Of a stretch of DNA of 64,000 bases, positions 32,009 through 44,152 are shown in pieces. The notes beneath the pieces are model-generated. The model saw only the letters and a list, made by a program, of their open reading frames with translations. It did not search any database and had not been told where the DNA came from. The stretch spans positions 372,001 through 436,000 of the forward strand of contig JAGTXZ010000021.1 in assembly GCA_018398575.1 (NCBI GenBank), in the 5' to 3' direction. The stretch comes from Ampelomyces quisqualis. Lineage: Eukaryota; Ascomycota; Dothideomycetes; Pleosporales; Phaeosphaeriaceae. How positions within the stretch are numbered: position 1 is the first letter of the stretch; every line of letters begins with the position of its first letter. The position numbers and the translations under genes are program-made.

Positions 32009-33436
32009 CAACTTACAAGTCGCTGTGTGCTGACCTGAGCAATCTTGGGGCGGAATGCGCCTCTTCGAACGTGGTGCAAGTGACTTCGTTTGTTGCGGAC
32101 AGCCTGGCGATCGTGCCCAGCTTGGTGGTGAGCCTGATTAGCGACAGAAGACCCACCATGAAGACCAACCATGAAGAAGCCATCAAGGACATCTTGCTGC
32201 GTCTGGCTGGGATCACAACCCGCGACAAAAATAGCAGGATACCTCCGAAAACTTTCTTGAGACGTGCAAATCATAAGAGAGGAGAAAGAAGTCCATGAAC
32301 AGGTCTTGCAACTTCCCACATCATCGTCGGTCAACCAAGAGAAAGTGAAATGTCTGTCGCGTGCCCGGCTTTGTTACGAGGCGCGAATGGTCATGAGCAG
32401 CCACAAATTGAGTTAACGCAAAGTGGCAGCGCTGTCTCGTAAACGTCCTTCAACACCATTCCCAGGGCAAAGTCACGCGTAGGGTTTTCTGAATCAGCTC
32501 GGAAGTCACGGCGTGATGTGGTACAGTGGTGATTTAAAACGTACAGGAAGGCACTTCTCTAGCTGTAACACATTAGCATCGCCAGCTTTCGCACCCTTCT
32601 TCGCTTTCGGGATGCTTTTGAGCCAACCATGGCCTTCTTTGGGTCCCTATCAAAGAATACCCAGGGCCAGTGACCGACATGCTTATAACGCGAGGAAACT
32701 TGGAATTCAACGGGCTCTTTGTCGCATATTGCAACACATGTCATTGCCATGAGACTCTCTTGGAAGGTACAATAACGTGATGATAGAATCATCGACATAC
32801 CTAGATCCAGTCCTGTGTCTCAGGCAGATGCTCTACGCATCTAGTGCTCATTTCTAATACGACATTGTGGTACATCTTCGTAAGCTCTCCTTCTCAATCT
32901 TCCAGCCACCCCCTTTCGCCATCCAATGCCTCCCACACGCTATCTACTAAACTACACTACAAACTCCCCGTTTTCCCTCGCCAACCTGCACCACCAACTC
33001 CCCAGTCAACCCCCGGCAACCCGCATAGCGAACCTATCCCCCCTCACATCCTCGCCAATGAAGCGCAGCAAATCGGTCGCGTACATTTCGCTCACTACAG
33101 CTTCTAGACCAATATGATTTATCAGCGTAACGATTTTCAAGCGCAGCCTCGGTAACGCCAACGCCAACAATTCCACGGGCGCGGAGGCACGTGCGGTAAA
33201 TTGTGTCAACTAGCGAAATGTGAAATGCGTAGGTCTGAAAGGGCATGTAGGCTCCATGCCTGAAAACCTACTGGGGTCCTGAGGTAATTGAGAGTGAGAT
33301 TGGCTCGGGAGGCTGAGAGGGGGTAACGCTACATATTGAGCCCAGTGGAGCGCAAATCTTTTGGCATGTTGAACAAGATCAATTTTCTACTCAAGATATG
33401 TAGGATCCTCTAACTGAAAGGTCTTCGCTTTGAAGT
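32009..33436. other. Intergenic, nothing recognised
   Basis: About 1.4 kb (less if the DUF2293 frame extends to 32298). A minus-strand 79-codon ORF at 32559-32798 has a natural-looking composition (WPWVFFDRDPKKAM) but no start context or family I can name. Confidence 0.45.
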
Positions 33437-36400
33437 TCAATGCTCGTGACCATGATGTTCGTGGCCAGCGCCCTTGTCTCCAAAATCAATCCTCCATCCC
33501 CTACCAATACCGACCTTGGGTGCTCTTACTACCGCCCACGCAGCCTTTTTGCCTTCCGCAGCATGATACTCTATTTCTGTAGGCTTTCTGCGCTTGCTTT
33601 CTTTCTGTCCCTCCTCCATAACAACGACGCTTTCCTTGTTCTTCCAGCCCTTTGGCGCACCGACGATGATGATCTTTTCAACGCGCACCTTCTCCATTGA
33701 CTTGACATACTTGAGCGCCTTTGAGTTCGGCGAGCTGACATCGAGATTCGCGGATGTTAGAATTTCGCGCTTGCCGTCAAAGTCGAACCGGCGGTGGATA
33801 AAGGCGCCTTGCTGGTAGTCAAAGGTCTCCCCATCATCGATGTAGAGGGTCCCAGATGCGTTGCCATCGTTGTCTAGGACGACAACAAGCGTAAAGGGAT
33901 CATACTTCATCAAACCAGAGGAGCGGCGAGGACGATCACGACGTGGAATGATGTGACCACCTTGCATGAGGAGTGGGATCTTATCAAGAGGTGCAGGAAC
34001 AGTGTGGTGGCCTGCACCGCTGTAGGTTGTGTAGTCGAAGTAGTCATAGTAGGCTTGGGAGTCGGCAATGTACACGGAGACACTATCAGCACCTTCTTTG
34101 GTGACCGGCTTGGCCAGCAGACCGGTGGAGCCGATGTAAAGCTGGTCGTCAACAGCGAAGCCGTTCTCGTCCTCGGGATGAACGTAGAAGTTTGGTCGGA
34201 CGATTGGAGCGCCAGTGGTGGAGGCTTCATGGAAAGCTGTATACCAAGCGGGGAGAAGCTGGTAACGCAGACGCAAGGCCTGGGTAATAATTTCGGTGTA
34301 GGGCGATCCAGCAATGTAGGGCTCACGGCGGCGAGTGTCAATATGAGCGTGTCCTCGGAAGAAGGGGTAGTAGATACCGGCCTGGTACCAACGCGTCAGG
34401 AGCTCTTTGCTTGGGTTGCCAAAAAACCCTCCAACATCTGCGCCCGAGAAGGGAAAGCCTGAAATACCCTGGTTAAGAACCATAGGAAGTGAAGCTTCAA
34501 GATGAGCCCATTCAGCCAAGTTATCACCCGTCCACATAGCAGCGCTACGCTGACTGCCGGAGTAAAAGGCCCGAGTAAGTACGAAGGGGCGCTGGACTTC
34601 ACCCTTCTTACGCTCGGTGATGGCTTGGTAGGTAGCATTGTGGAAAGTCATGCCGTTGATGTTGTGCACATCACGGTGCTCCCAGTTACCATGATGCAAG
34701 TTGTCCTTGGGCATGGTTGTTTCTGGGCCGTTGAACACCGAAGGCTCGTTCATGTCGTTCCAAATAAATGTGTTGTGCGCAGTTCCCTTGAACGAGTCGT
34801 ACTTAAAAAGGCTCTTCCACCAGTCGACAGCGGCAGGATTGAAACAATCGATCCACATGGACGATCCAGGCCAACACCAGCCCTCGTAATGGTTGCCATC
34901 CTTGTTCTTGACAGCCAAGTCCTTCTTCTTCATCTCGTCAATGACAGGGTAATTGTCAGTATTCTTGATGTGGGGATCAATGATGGCTACTAGCTTGCGT
35001 TCACGCTTGTCAAGCTGCTTCTGCATCTGATCTGGATTGACGAAAGTAAGGGGATCCCATGTGAAGTACTTCTTCTCTTGAGTGTACTCAATATCGAGCC
35101 AGATGACGTCGTACGGGATGCTGAACTTGTCAAACCGGCGATCAACGTCCTTGACATCTTCGTCGGTAACGTAGTTCCAACGACACTGATGGTAGGCAAT
35201 CGCAAACGACTGCGGCATGGCAGTGTAGCCGGTAAGTTCACCGTACTGACGAGTCATATCCTGAGGAGTGGGACCTAGGAAGACGAAGACGTCCAGAATA
35301 CCGCTCTCGGACATCCAGTGGGTTTGTGTGTCCGTATGACCCTTCATTCCTAGCGCGAGAGGATTCGCCGTGTTCTTGACCTTGGTAATATCGATCCAGG
35401 TTTCCGCGGCGTTCAGCCAGAAGACGCCGACAGTCGATCCCTTGCGGTGTGCCTGCATGAATGGGATGGCACCGTACAAGGTCATTGGGCTGTCCAATTC
35501 GTACTCAAACACGTCGGCGTTGTACAGTCTGTAGGGCTCGGTGTAGGCATTGTCTCCGCCCCTAAGTACACGTCAGCGATGGTTCCCTCCTTCGGCTGTT
35601 CTTCATACCTTGTTGTCTTCAGCGACAGCTTTGTTGCGTGCTCTGGGATGCCGAACACGTGCTCGTAGCCGGGGAAGGAGATATCGAGCGCAACGGCCTC
35701 GGGACCCCTTGGCTTGCTATCCGTGTTTCCACCGAAAGTCTCTTCCCACCACGTGCTTTCATCCTCTCCCTCTGGCTCTTCTGGCTTTTCTTCCTCTCTC
35801 TTCTCTTCTTCACCTTCTATCTTTTCTTCGACGGGCTTCTCTACCTTTGGTCGCCAGTGCTCCATGTTCATGAATCCGCGCTCGTTGAACTTGACTTGTG
35901 TCTCACCATCCCTCTGAAAGTCGATAGAGAACGGAGAGTGTCGGATGATAGCTTGGTGATTACCACCCTTGCCGTAGACGACCTTGGTGTATCCGGCATC
36001 TGTGGTCTCGCTCAGGGCCGCACCCTCGGCAGGGTCCAGTCCTCCAACAAGAGCCCATTTTCCGGCCTCGTTGTAACGCTCCTTGCGCGCCTTGCTATCG
36101 TGTCTCAGGGTGGTCTGGCCCTTGGCCCTCTTCTCCTCGTCGAGCGTAACACGTGCAACGCCGGACTCGAGAAACGTGATTGTGAGTGGTAGCGGGACCT
36201 TCTCACCGACGTCATTGATGGTCTTGAGCACGGTAGCCTCTAATTGACCTTTGTTGAATGACAACGAGGCGGGCACGAGGTTGTATGGGGAGGTCCAGGA
36301 ACTCGAGGCGCAGACGTCATCGGCGAATTGGCGATTGCGTTTGCAAAACCCAGACTGGTCGCAAGTTTTGAAGTTTTCGTGTTTGACCGCAGCTACAGCA

Positions 36401-36553
36401 TCATGTCAGCATTGACTCCATGCTGCCGGTGGCTGCAATTGCAGCTTCGAGAGCTGTAAACCTACCAGCTGGGACGAAAAGGCCACACAACGCTGCCCAT
36501 AACAGCAACGCGGCCGTCCACCGGGGAGCGGCACTATACGATAAAGAACTCAT
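33437..36553 (-). CDS. Glucosidase II alpha subunit (GH31), ER glycan processing
   Basis: ER enzyme trimming the inner two glucoses from N-glycans (calnexin cycle). Exons 36553-36466, 36392-35609 and 35561-33437 encode 998 aa. Signal peptide from TAALLLWAALCGLFVPA, then AVKHENFKTCDQSGFCKRNR, the glucosidase II N-terminal mark. An acidic Glu/Lys-rich insert (KIEGEEEKREEEKPEEPEGE) precedes the catalytic barrel. Catalytic signature IWNDMNEPSVF has the nucleophile Asp near residue 560; RPFVLTRAFYSGSQR and GADVGGFFGNP follow. It ends GAGHEHHGHEH, a histidine-rich tail with no HDEL signal, consistent with retention through the beta subunit. NDK lies divergently across 337 bp. Confidence 0.95.
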
Positions 36554-36890
36554 GGCCGGCAGCTAATAAAGCCAGAAGTCGCAAGCCAGCCAAGACACAG
36601 GCCACAAGCCCCTTCCGGCATCTTGTCGAGGTTGAAACGGGTAGCTCAGCCTTACGTAAGCCGAAGCTGGGCGCGTTTGCACAAATCGGGCCCTGATCTG
36701 CACAAGAGTTACTGTGTGCAGCCAACTCAATTTACCCCTCACGTGCCCCTCCCCTCGAAAGCCCAGGCCAGCTCTGCCAGCCAGCAGCGCGCTGCAGAGC
36801 CAACCCCACCTTGGTCTCAAAATTTCCCACTCCTTCCCCTTCCCTCTTCCCCATTACACTCAATTGCAGCCGAGACGTAACATCATCAAC
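36554..36890. promoter_or_regulatory. Divergent glucosidase II alpha/NDK promoter
   Basis: 337 bp between the start codons. The NDK side is CT-rich from about 36825 to 36860, as in many highly expressed fungal genes. No TATA box seen. Confidence 0.5.
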
Positions 36891-37550
36891 ATGGCTTCCG
36901 AACAGACGTGCGTCTCTGCCATGGCTGGCACTGGATGGGATGGTCAGGCTAACTCCACAACAGCTTCATTGCGATCAAGCCCGATGGCGTTCAGGTAGGT
37001 CGATTGCTGCTCTCCCTCGCTATCTCCCAGCTTTCTACGGTACAAGACTGGCATTGGTCAACACGATACTAACACCCGTCACAGCGCGGCCTCATTGGCC
37101 CCATCATCTCCCGCTTCGAGAACCGCGGCTTCAAGCTCGCAGCCATCAAGCTCGTCACTCCCTCCAAGGAACACCTCGAGAAGCACTACGCCGACTTGAG
37201 CGACAAGCCCTTCTTCCCCGGTCTAATTGCCTGTACGCACACACCTACCCTTACGACACACAAACAAGCACTAACACCCCCAAGACATGGGCTCCGGCCC
37301 CGTCTGCGCCATGGTCTGGGAAGGCCGTGACGCCGTCAAGACCGGCCGCTCCATCCTCGGGGCCACCAACCCCCTCGCCTCCGCCCCTGGCACCATCCGC
37401 GGCGACTATGCCCTCGATGTCGGCCGCAACGTGTGCCACGGCTCCGACAGCGTCGAGAACGCCAAGAAGGAGATTGCTCTGTGGTTCCAGGATGGCGAGG
37501 TCCAGAGCTGGAAGCTGGCTCAGAACGACTGGATCTACGAGAAGCCGTAA
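36891..37550 (+). CDS. Nucleoside diphosphate kinase
   Basis: Transfers the gamma phosphate from ATP to other nucleoside diphosphates; cytosolic. Four exons, 36891-36907 (17 bp), 36964-36994 (31 bp), 37085-37232 and 37285-37550, encode 153 aa, the standard length. The sequence runs MASEQT then FIAIKPDGVQRGLIG, ISRFENRGFKL, and the active-site NVCHGSDS with the phospho-accepting His near residue 117, ending DWIYEKP. Start fixed by the short first exon MASEQ. Two tiny 5' exons are usual for this gene in filamentous fungi. Confidence 0.96.
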
Positions 37551-37888
37551 GCGCTTCTTGCACAATGTGTCGAGGTTCTTGGCATGGAGGAGTTGTTGGG
37601 GGGCGGTGAAATGCTGGCCGAGTGTTGTTGATGGAGTAGTCGTTGAGGCGGCGAAAGGTCGACAACTGGGCGAGGTATGCTAGCTGCCACGCCTGCAATT
37701 ATTCTGTGCTGTCTGGGGCCTTTGACGGGTGCGCCGCTTGGCTATGAAGACATGATCAAGACGACATAACAGAACGACTAGAATCAAATGGGACACAATG
37801 CATGATCTCAACAATTGCGATGAATCTCGTGACTGAATCGTACAGGCTGCGAACTCTGTCTCGTGCTGCTGACCCTTCACAAGCTGAG

Positions 37889-39022
37889 TCAAGCCGATGC
37901 AGCTACTTTCGCCGCAGACGCTCGTGCTTTCTCCAACGCCTTCGCCTCTTCCCAATTCTCCTTGACCCAAATAAGCAGGCTTTCTTTGCTTCCAGGCGCC
38001 ATCAGCTTCGTCCAAGCAGGTTTGTCGTCGAGGTCGGGAACAGTAGCGAGCCGAGGACCGCCATTCTCGAATGTAACCCACCTCCTCAATCCTTTCAACG
38101 CAACGATCAAAGAGCTGCCTTCAACAGGCACAGCTCCCCGGACCTCTTTCCACAACTCCTCCTCAGCCTCTTTGAAGTTATGTTCCTCCATCATGGCGTC
38201 GTACTCGGCCCTAATGCCAAACATCCCAATCGCTTCGTCAAGCACCTGCTCTCTAGTCCAGGTACTCTCCACATTCTTCTCCGCGTGTGCTGGCATATAC
38301 GCTTCCACAAACCTCTTGTACATCGGCCTCTTGGCCTGCCTCGCGCGATCGTTATTCTTCTCCACTCTCTTCTCAAACACCTGCGGGGAAAAGAAGCGCC
38401 CACTTGTCGCCCAATCAAACAGTTCCGTCTCGTTCGCAAAGCCTGCCCAGTACTTGGGCTTGTCGAGGCCGTAGAAGTCCATCGCGGCGTTTGGGTCGCG
38501 GGTCAGGAATAATAGGGCTTTTTTCTTGTTGTATGGCTCGATTTGTTCGATGCGGATGTGTAGACCTTGGTCGTTGCAGAGAATGCCTAGGGCGCGATGG
38601 GCGATGCCGAGAATTTGCAGCAGGTCCGAGTCGCCTTTCATGAAGCGGGTCCAGGCGAAGAGTTCGGTGCCGTGGGGTGTGCCGTTGCCGGGGGATAGTT
38701 CGACGTCGATTTGTGCGTATGCGTTGAGTATGTCTGGGTGTGGGATGGCGAAGGAGTGGGAACCGCCGTTGTGCACGTAGAGTTCAGCGCCGAGGAGGGT
38801 TTGAACTTGGGTCCATAGATCGCTGCTGGTTGATGTTGTGTCTCTGATGCTCTCGACTAAGAAGTCAATGTCGCCGAAGTCTGCTTTACCAGGTGCGTCG
38901 CGTGGCACCACAACTCTGTCGAACAGCGTTTCGAGCTTAGCCTGACATTCTGCGGATAGTCGCTGATATACTTCTGGCGACATGCGTGGCACCGAGACAT
39001 TAGCGAATGTCTTGCCTCCCAT
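37889..39022 (-). CDS. Nucleotidyltransferase-fold protein of unknown function
   Basis: Single exon, 377 aa if started at the ATG 39022 (MGGKTFANVSVPRMSPEVYQ); an in-frame ATG at 39118 would add 32 residues that do not look family-like. Near residue 60, GKADFGDIDFLV has the paired acidic residues of polymerase-beta-type nucleotidyltransferases. Later blocks are HSFAIPHPDILNAYAQIDVE (a possible third Asp in IDVE), FMKGDSDLLQILGIAHRALG, and an alpha-helical C-terminus rich in Glu/Lys. I recall similar proteins in other fungi as hypothetical proteins. Substrate unknown; activity is inferred from motif spacing only. Confidence 0.68.
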   Translation of the reverse strand: MGGKTFANVSVPRMSPEVYQRLSAECQAKLETLFDRVVVPRDAPGKADFGDIDFLVESIRDTTSTSSDLWTQVQTLLGAELYVHNGGSHSFAIPHPDILNAYAQIDVELSPGNGTPHGTELFAWTRFMKGDSDLLQILGIAHRALGILCNDQGLHIRIEQIEPYNKKKALLFLTRDPNAAMDFYGLDKPKYWAGFANETELFDWATSGRFFSPQVFEKRVEKNNDRARQAKRPMYKRFVEAYMPAHAEKNVESTWTREQVLDEAIGMFGIRAEYDAMMEEHNFKEAEEELWKEVRGAVPVEGSSLIVALKGLRRWVTFENGGPRLATVPDLDDKPAWTKLMAPGSKESLLIWVKENWEEAKALEKARASAAKVAASA

Positions 39023-39659
39023 TGCGGCGAGGACTGTGTTTTTCTTGTGACACGAGGCAGCAGAAAAGTTGACAAGATCGAAAAGGGTTGAGAGGGCAGA
39101 AGAAGGAACATATGACACTTAAGAGCCCCGCACAGCCACAAGAAGGCTGATTCACTATGACTCCTTGTGAGTGTGTAAGGACTGGATGGTGTGTGAAAGG
39201 TGCCATCAGGCGTGAAACAAGGCTGCCATGTTATTTGCCGTCCTGTCCTGCAGCTGCATGTGTAAGTGATCAAGCGTTACGGAGTATGCAGGCATGAGAT
39301 CGATCGGACGTTAAGCGTAGAGACGTGATATAGGGCATTGTATCCTACATGGGATCGCATGCTTAGAATCGAAGCTCATAAGGTATAAACCACGGTTAAC
39401 GGAACAATAGCCACACAGTGAACAATGCAAGGCAAGGCAAGTCTCCGCCAGACCCTGACTGACGTACATGTACTGTACATCTTTCGATGGTCAGTGCGCT
39501 GATCCTTGTCCAAAATTTATAGCAGCATTCGCAAAATTGCCAACACGGACTGAAACCGTACAATCAGCTCCTCAGATCTCAGGTGGGCTGCGCGATGTCG
39601 CATGTCTGTTCTTACATTTGCTAAGCTCCCAGTAGATCACCACTGCAATCACATCCAAT
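39023..39659. other. Divergent spacer, nothing else recognised
   Basis: About 640 bp between the nucleotidyltransferase-like gene and the NAP-family gene. It holds both promoters. A short palindromic GTACATGTAC stretch occurs near 39465. Confidence 0.5.
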
Positions 39660-40808
39660 ATGGCCGAAATGCAAACAGAGTCGGAAGAGGTGCTTATGGC
39701 TCGGTTCGAGGAGCTGAGCGTCCTCGAGAAAGAGTTCGAGGACGTCGAGCTGGAGATTAGTACGTGAAACAGGGACCACGACGACAGAGAGAGTGCGAGT
39801 GGCTAACAACACGCAGTTCGTAAAGCTGAAGCCCTTCATGCGCCTCTCTACAGTAAGCGCGCCGAATTCATCGCGAAGATCCCACACTTCTGGTCGCTTG
39901 TGTTCGAGCAAGCACCTCCTGAAATCGACAACTTCATACAACCCTCGGACTCCAAAGTCTTCGCCGAGTGCTTCGATACTTTTGAAGTGTCGCGGTTCGA
40001 AATCGATGACCCAAACGGCTCGCCGCGCAGTTTCTCCGTGAAGTTTGGCTTCAAAGAGAATGAATACTTCGAGGACGGGATCCTGGAGAAGAAGTTCTGG
40101 TTCAGGCGGTCACGAGACTGGGCTGGTCTTGTTTCTGAGCCAGTGCAGATTCACTGGAAGAAGGGCAAGGACCTGACAGGTGGTCTGACTGATGCGGCAT
40201 ACAAGCTTGGAGAAGCCAGGAGGAAGCTAGCTTCCGACTCGTCTGACATGGCTGCAAGAAGGAAGGAAACAAAGCTACCGGAATACCAAAAGCTCGTTGA
40301 GTTGATCGAGACCTCATCGCAATCCTCGGTCAGCTTTTTTGGTATATTCTCATTTGTATCGGGATACCGATGGATCAGTGCCGAGGAGTCGGCGAAGGTT
40401 GAAAAGGAAGACAAAGCAAATCTCGAGAAGATCAGGCGTGGCGAAAAGACTGAAGACGACGAGGACGAAGAGGAGGATACACAAGACTACCAAGAGATTG
40501 AAGTGTTCCCTGAGGCCGACGAAATTGTCACAATCATCGCCGAGGATATGTGGCCAAACGCAATCAAATACTACAGTATGAGGTCCAAATATGCATTGTC
40601 AAGTAAGAGCTAACAAGTCACAGAGGCCACGTTCGACGATGAGGAAGACGACGAAGATCTCTCGGACCTCGATGTCGAGGGTTTTGATTCTGATGCGGAC
40701 GCTATGGAAGAGGATGGGTCCGATCAAGAGGTTGACATCCGAGCTTTGGTCGGCAAAGGTCGCAAGCAGGGTCAATCACCACCTGCTAAGAAGCAGCGCA
40801 AGAAGTAG
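39660..40808 (+). CDS. NAP-family histone chaperone (SET/Vps75-like)
   Basis: Nuclear histone H3-H4/H2A-H2B chaperone of the nucleosome-assembly family. Exons 39660-39759, 39817-40575 and 40624-40808 give 347 aa. The dimerisation helix starts the protein (EELSVLEKEFEDVELEIIRK), then PLYSKRAEFIAKIPHFWSLV, SVKFGFKENEYF, and KKFWFRRSRDWAGLVSEPVQ typical of SET/Vps75 proteins. The C-terminus is an acidic tail (EEDDEDLSDLDVEGFDSDAD) ending in a basic KKQRKK, a likely nuclear signal. The second intron removes an apparent early stop at 40611. Vps75 is favoured over Nap1 by size and the IPxFW motif. Confidence 0.85.
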
Positions 40809-41759
40809 AGTGCGTCGTGTGGAGGCTTAGGCAATTTGCTGAGCTTTCCAAATTCCTAGGCTGCATCCATCGACATCGTACCCTAAAAATGTGTGCCATT
40901 TTGGATACCACGGTGCACCTCAAGACATACCGAGAACAATAGGCAATTCGATCTCTTCTCGTGTCCTGCAAACATCCATCTAGCCCATTACATGTCTTCG
41001 CCAAGTCTGGCATACGGTCCGTCTCGGTCTCGTTTCGATGTTGCGGGACCACATCGGACATTTGTTGTCGTGATCAATAACCGGTCCTACTGACCGTGCT
41101 GCGACTTTTATATCATAACCCATCCCAGCACATATCGACCCCAGCTAAATGTCGTTGAAACAAGGAGGGTATGTACACAGCAAGTTCAAACAAGATGGAG
41201 ATATTTACACAACACAACATTCGCAGCAGTTTGAAGCACTCTACAGCACGACCGAACTGCTCACCTCCCCGCAGTCACCTGCATATTCACCCTTCTCGAA
41301 GCTTTTCGTCCACCAATCACAATGCGCGCAGGCGCGCCTTGCCATTTTAGTCACGGATCTTTTACCCTGGTTCCTCCGCCGTGCTGCCAATCAATGACGT
41401 CCTTTGGCTGCAGTCAACGGTCCTACACCAAGCTGTATATTCGTTCTTGTCGCGGCAGAGCTTGGAGTGGACCTTGGCGTTGAGATACTGGCCAACGAGC
41501 GACACGTACCCATGATGCTGGATCTACTCGGATGCGGATCGAGAGGGGTTTTCAACGTGGCTAAGAGATGTTTCGCGAAGTATGGACGAGGTTACCTGGG
41601 AATTGTGCGGCACGGTGTAGCACAGCAGCACCTATCCTAGGATGATTGACCTGGTCGAGCGGAACCTGCATATTTGGAGAGTACTTAAATACTTCTGACA
41701 TGATACCGTCAGGATACGATCTCACTCGACGTCTCCTCCTTCTCTTTCCAATTGTTGAG
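40809..41759. other. Intergenic, nothing recognised
   Basis: About 950 bp with small ORFs only (for example 41404-41640), none supported. The right end is the GH1 promoter. Confidence 0.5.
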
Positions 41760-43773
41760 ATGGCGCAATTACTTCCATTCATGAGCCTCTTAATTCTGTC
41801 GTCCCCAGTTTCTGCCCAGACCAACGCCACAGCAACTTTGTCCTACGCTCTCCCATCAGGCTACAGTACCAGAAGCTTCAATGCCTCTGCACAACCCACG
41901 CCCTTCAATCGCACTGACTTTTCGGAGAATGCCCTCGCTGCGTTGTGGGATCAAGTCGGTCCCATCGCAACAGGACCAGTCACATCAACTGTAGCTCCAA
42001 CACCCGAGCCCAGCAGCTATCCACAGCCCGATGGACAGTTCTACCATGGTCTGATTGGTAGCGCCTATCCTGAGACTCGCGATCTGAAGCTGCCGGCCGG
42101 GTTTCAATGGGGCTTCAGTTCATCGTCATATCAGATCGAGGGCGCAGCCAAAGATGAGGGGAAGGGACCAAGTATCTGGGACTTGTTGTCTCATCGTGTG
42201 CCTAATTTTGTATCGGATAACACGACGGGTGATGTGGTTGCGAGCCACTACTACCTGTATAAGCAGGATTTCGCCAGGCTGAAGGCTTTGGGTGTGAGAG
42301 GTATGCCTGCGCCCCAGAGGAGCTTAACAACGTAAAAGCATGCCTATAATGCTTGGATCAATGTAGCACTAACTGTTCCAAGCATTCAGTCCCAGCTTTT
42401 CATGGCCGCGCTTTTTCCCCTTCGGCCATGGCCCCGTAAACGAAGAAGCCGTCAAGCACTACGACGACGTTATTTCTTCGATGCATGAAAACGGGTTGCA
42501 TGCTGCGGTTACGTTGTTTCATTGGGACACGCCACTAGCGCTTTTCAACGAGTATGGGGCGTGGACTGATCGCCGCATTGTCGACCACTTCTTCCAGTAC
42601 GCCAAATTCGTCATCACACGTTACGACGCGTACGTAGACGAATGGTTTACCATAAATGAGCCTCAATACTGTGGTACTTTATTCAAAACATTCGTTCCCT
42701 TGGAGTTTTACTAATTTTTGAATTAGTAAGTCAAAAACCACGGCAGCTCTACAAAAAATCTTGAACAGCTAAGTACTCTGTCCGAGAAACACGCTGACTG
42801 TACTGTACCCCCTTAGAATTGGCAGTACTCTGGTTACCCAGCTGGAAAGTATTATCCAGCTCCAAATGGTGTAACGGGTGGCGTGGAAGCGCGCTTCCTC
42901 TGCGGCCACCACACCATTCTCGCACACGCCAAAGTAGCCAAATGGTACCACGAAGAATTCAAAGGAAAAGGCCGCATCACATTCAAGAACTCTGGAAACT
43001 ACTATGAAGCAAACAGCACCAGGCCCGAAGACGAAGTTGCACGACAGCGCAATTTCGATTTCTCCATCGGCTGGTTCGGCGGCCCATGGACAGATGGCGA
43101 CTATCCCGCGTCTCTGAAGGATACCCTAGGCGACCTGCTCCCCACCTTGTCGCAGGATGAGAAAGACATGATCAAAGGATCGTGCGACTTTTACGCCATC
43201 GACCCCTACTCCAGCTTCCTCGCCTTTGAAGTCTCAGGCGGCCTCGAAAACTGCACGTCGAATCGCACACACCCTTCCTTCCCCGACTGCGCAGGCTCAG
43301 CATCAATAAGTCCGGGCGGCTTTCCCATTGGCCCAGCAGCCGACCCGCTCATGAGCTGGTTCTACTCCGCACCAACTGGCGTCCGGCGATTCCTCAAACA
43401 CATCACACAAGTCCTCTTCCCCGGCATTCCAGACATTGTTGTCAGCGAGTTTGGATTTTCGGAACCGTTTGAGGGGCAGTGGAAAGATTTGAATCCGATT
43501 CTGTGGGATATTCGGCGCGCAGATTACTTTCAGCAGTACCTTGATAACATTTTGTTGGCGATTCATGAGGACAAGGTCAATGTGACGGGCGCTTGGGGGT
43601 GGTCGGTCTACGATAACTTCGAGTGGTCGATTGGGACAGGGGTTAAGTTTGGATTGCAGTACTTGAATTACACGAGTTTGGAGAGGGTGCCGAAGGCGAG
43701 TATGAGCCAATTCTTGGGGTGGTTCAAGGAGCATGAAGAGGGTGGGAATGCGACCTTGAGAATGAGGCTATAG
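41760..43773 (+). CDS. Secreted GH1 beta-glucosidase
   Basis: Secreted beta-glucosidase of glycoside hydrolase family 1. Exons 41760-42300, 42383-42672 and 42817-43773 give 595 aa. Signal peptide at residues 1-19 (LLPFMSLLILSSPVSA), then an N-terminal Ser/Thr/Pro extension of about 95 residues before the barrel (LPAGFQWGFSSSSYQIEGAA). Acid/base Glu near 273 in FTINEPQYC; nucleophile Glu near 488 in IVVSEFGFSEP, where the usual TENG is SEFG. End: GWSVYDNFEWSIGTGVKFGL. Several NxT/S sites. No ordinary single intron keeps the frame between exons 2 and 3; a twin intron does so exactly (see separate entry). Confidence 0.88.
42673..42816 (+). other. Stwintron (spliceosomal twin intron) in the GH1 gene
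   Basis: The exon ends CAA TAC TGT at 42672. An internal intron of 53 nt, 42674-42726, starts GTACTT, has branch site TACTAAT and ends TTAG. Removing it joins G42673 to TAAGTC at 42727, creating a consensus GTAAGT donor. The external intron then runs to CCTTAG at 42816 (91 nt, branch CTGACT). The spliced product reads EPQYC-NWQYSGYP, exactly the family sequence in phase 0. All canonical single introns I tried shift the frame or hit a stop. This is the D1,2 class: the inner intron sits between the G and T of the outer donor. Confidence 0.8.
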
Positions 43774-44152
43774 GAAGGAAAGTAAAGATGGATGTTTGAG
43801 GCTTGACAATTCTTTTACAGGTAGCTCAGTACTATCAGCTTCCATTTTATTTCCTTGCATGATAATATTGGATGTAATGATTGCATTCCCCATGGAGTTT
43901 GAAGTTTGAAGACCGCATAATATTTAACCTATGCTTGAGGCTGTGGCTACCGGGCTGCCAGAATAGTGTCACTAGTGAGGTTTAGTTTGAGCAACATTTT
44001 TGTGATCATCTTCGGTACCTAGATCCATGGTTCAGCTAGTTGAAAGTGTGGTACCTGCTACCTAGTAGCAGTGCAGCCCATGTATTCACATATTTTTCAT
44101 AAAGGGTAACAAAATTCAAAGGGACAGAAAGAAAATCATACTATCGACATCT
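43774..44152. other. Intergenic, nothing recognised
   Basis: About 380 bp, AT-rich, between the GH1 stop and the first 2EXR gene. Confidence 0.5.

Noticed and set aside
32559..32798. 79-codon minus-strand ORF with natural-looking composition
   Set aside because: No homologue recognised, no promoter or exon partner; kept only as a remark in the intergenic entry.
41760..43773. GH1 gene as a frameshifted pseudogene
   Set aside because: A twin intron with good inner and outer splice signals restores the family sequence exactly, so a functional gene is the better reading.
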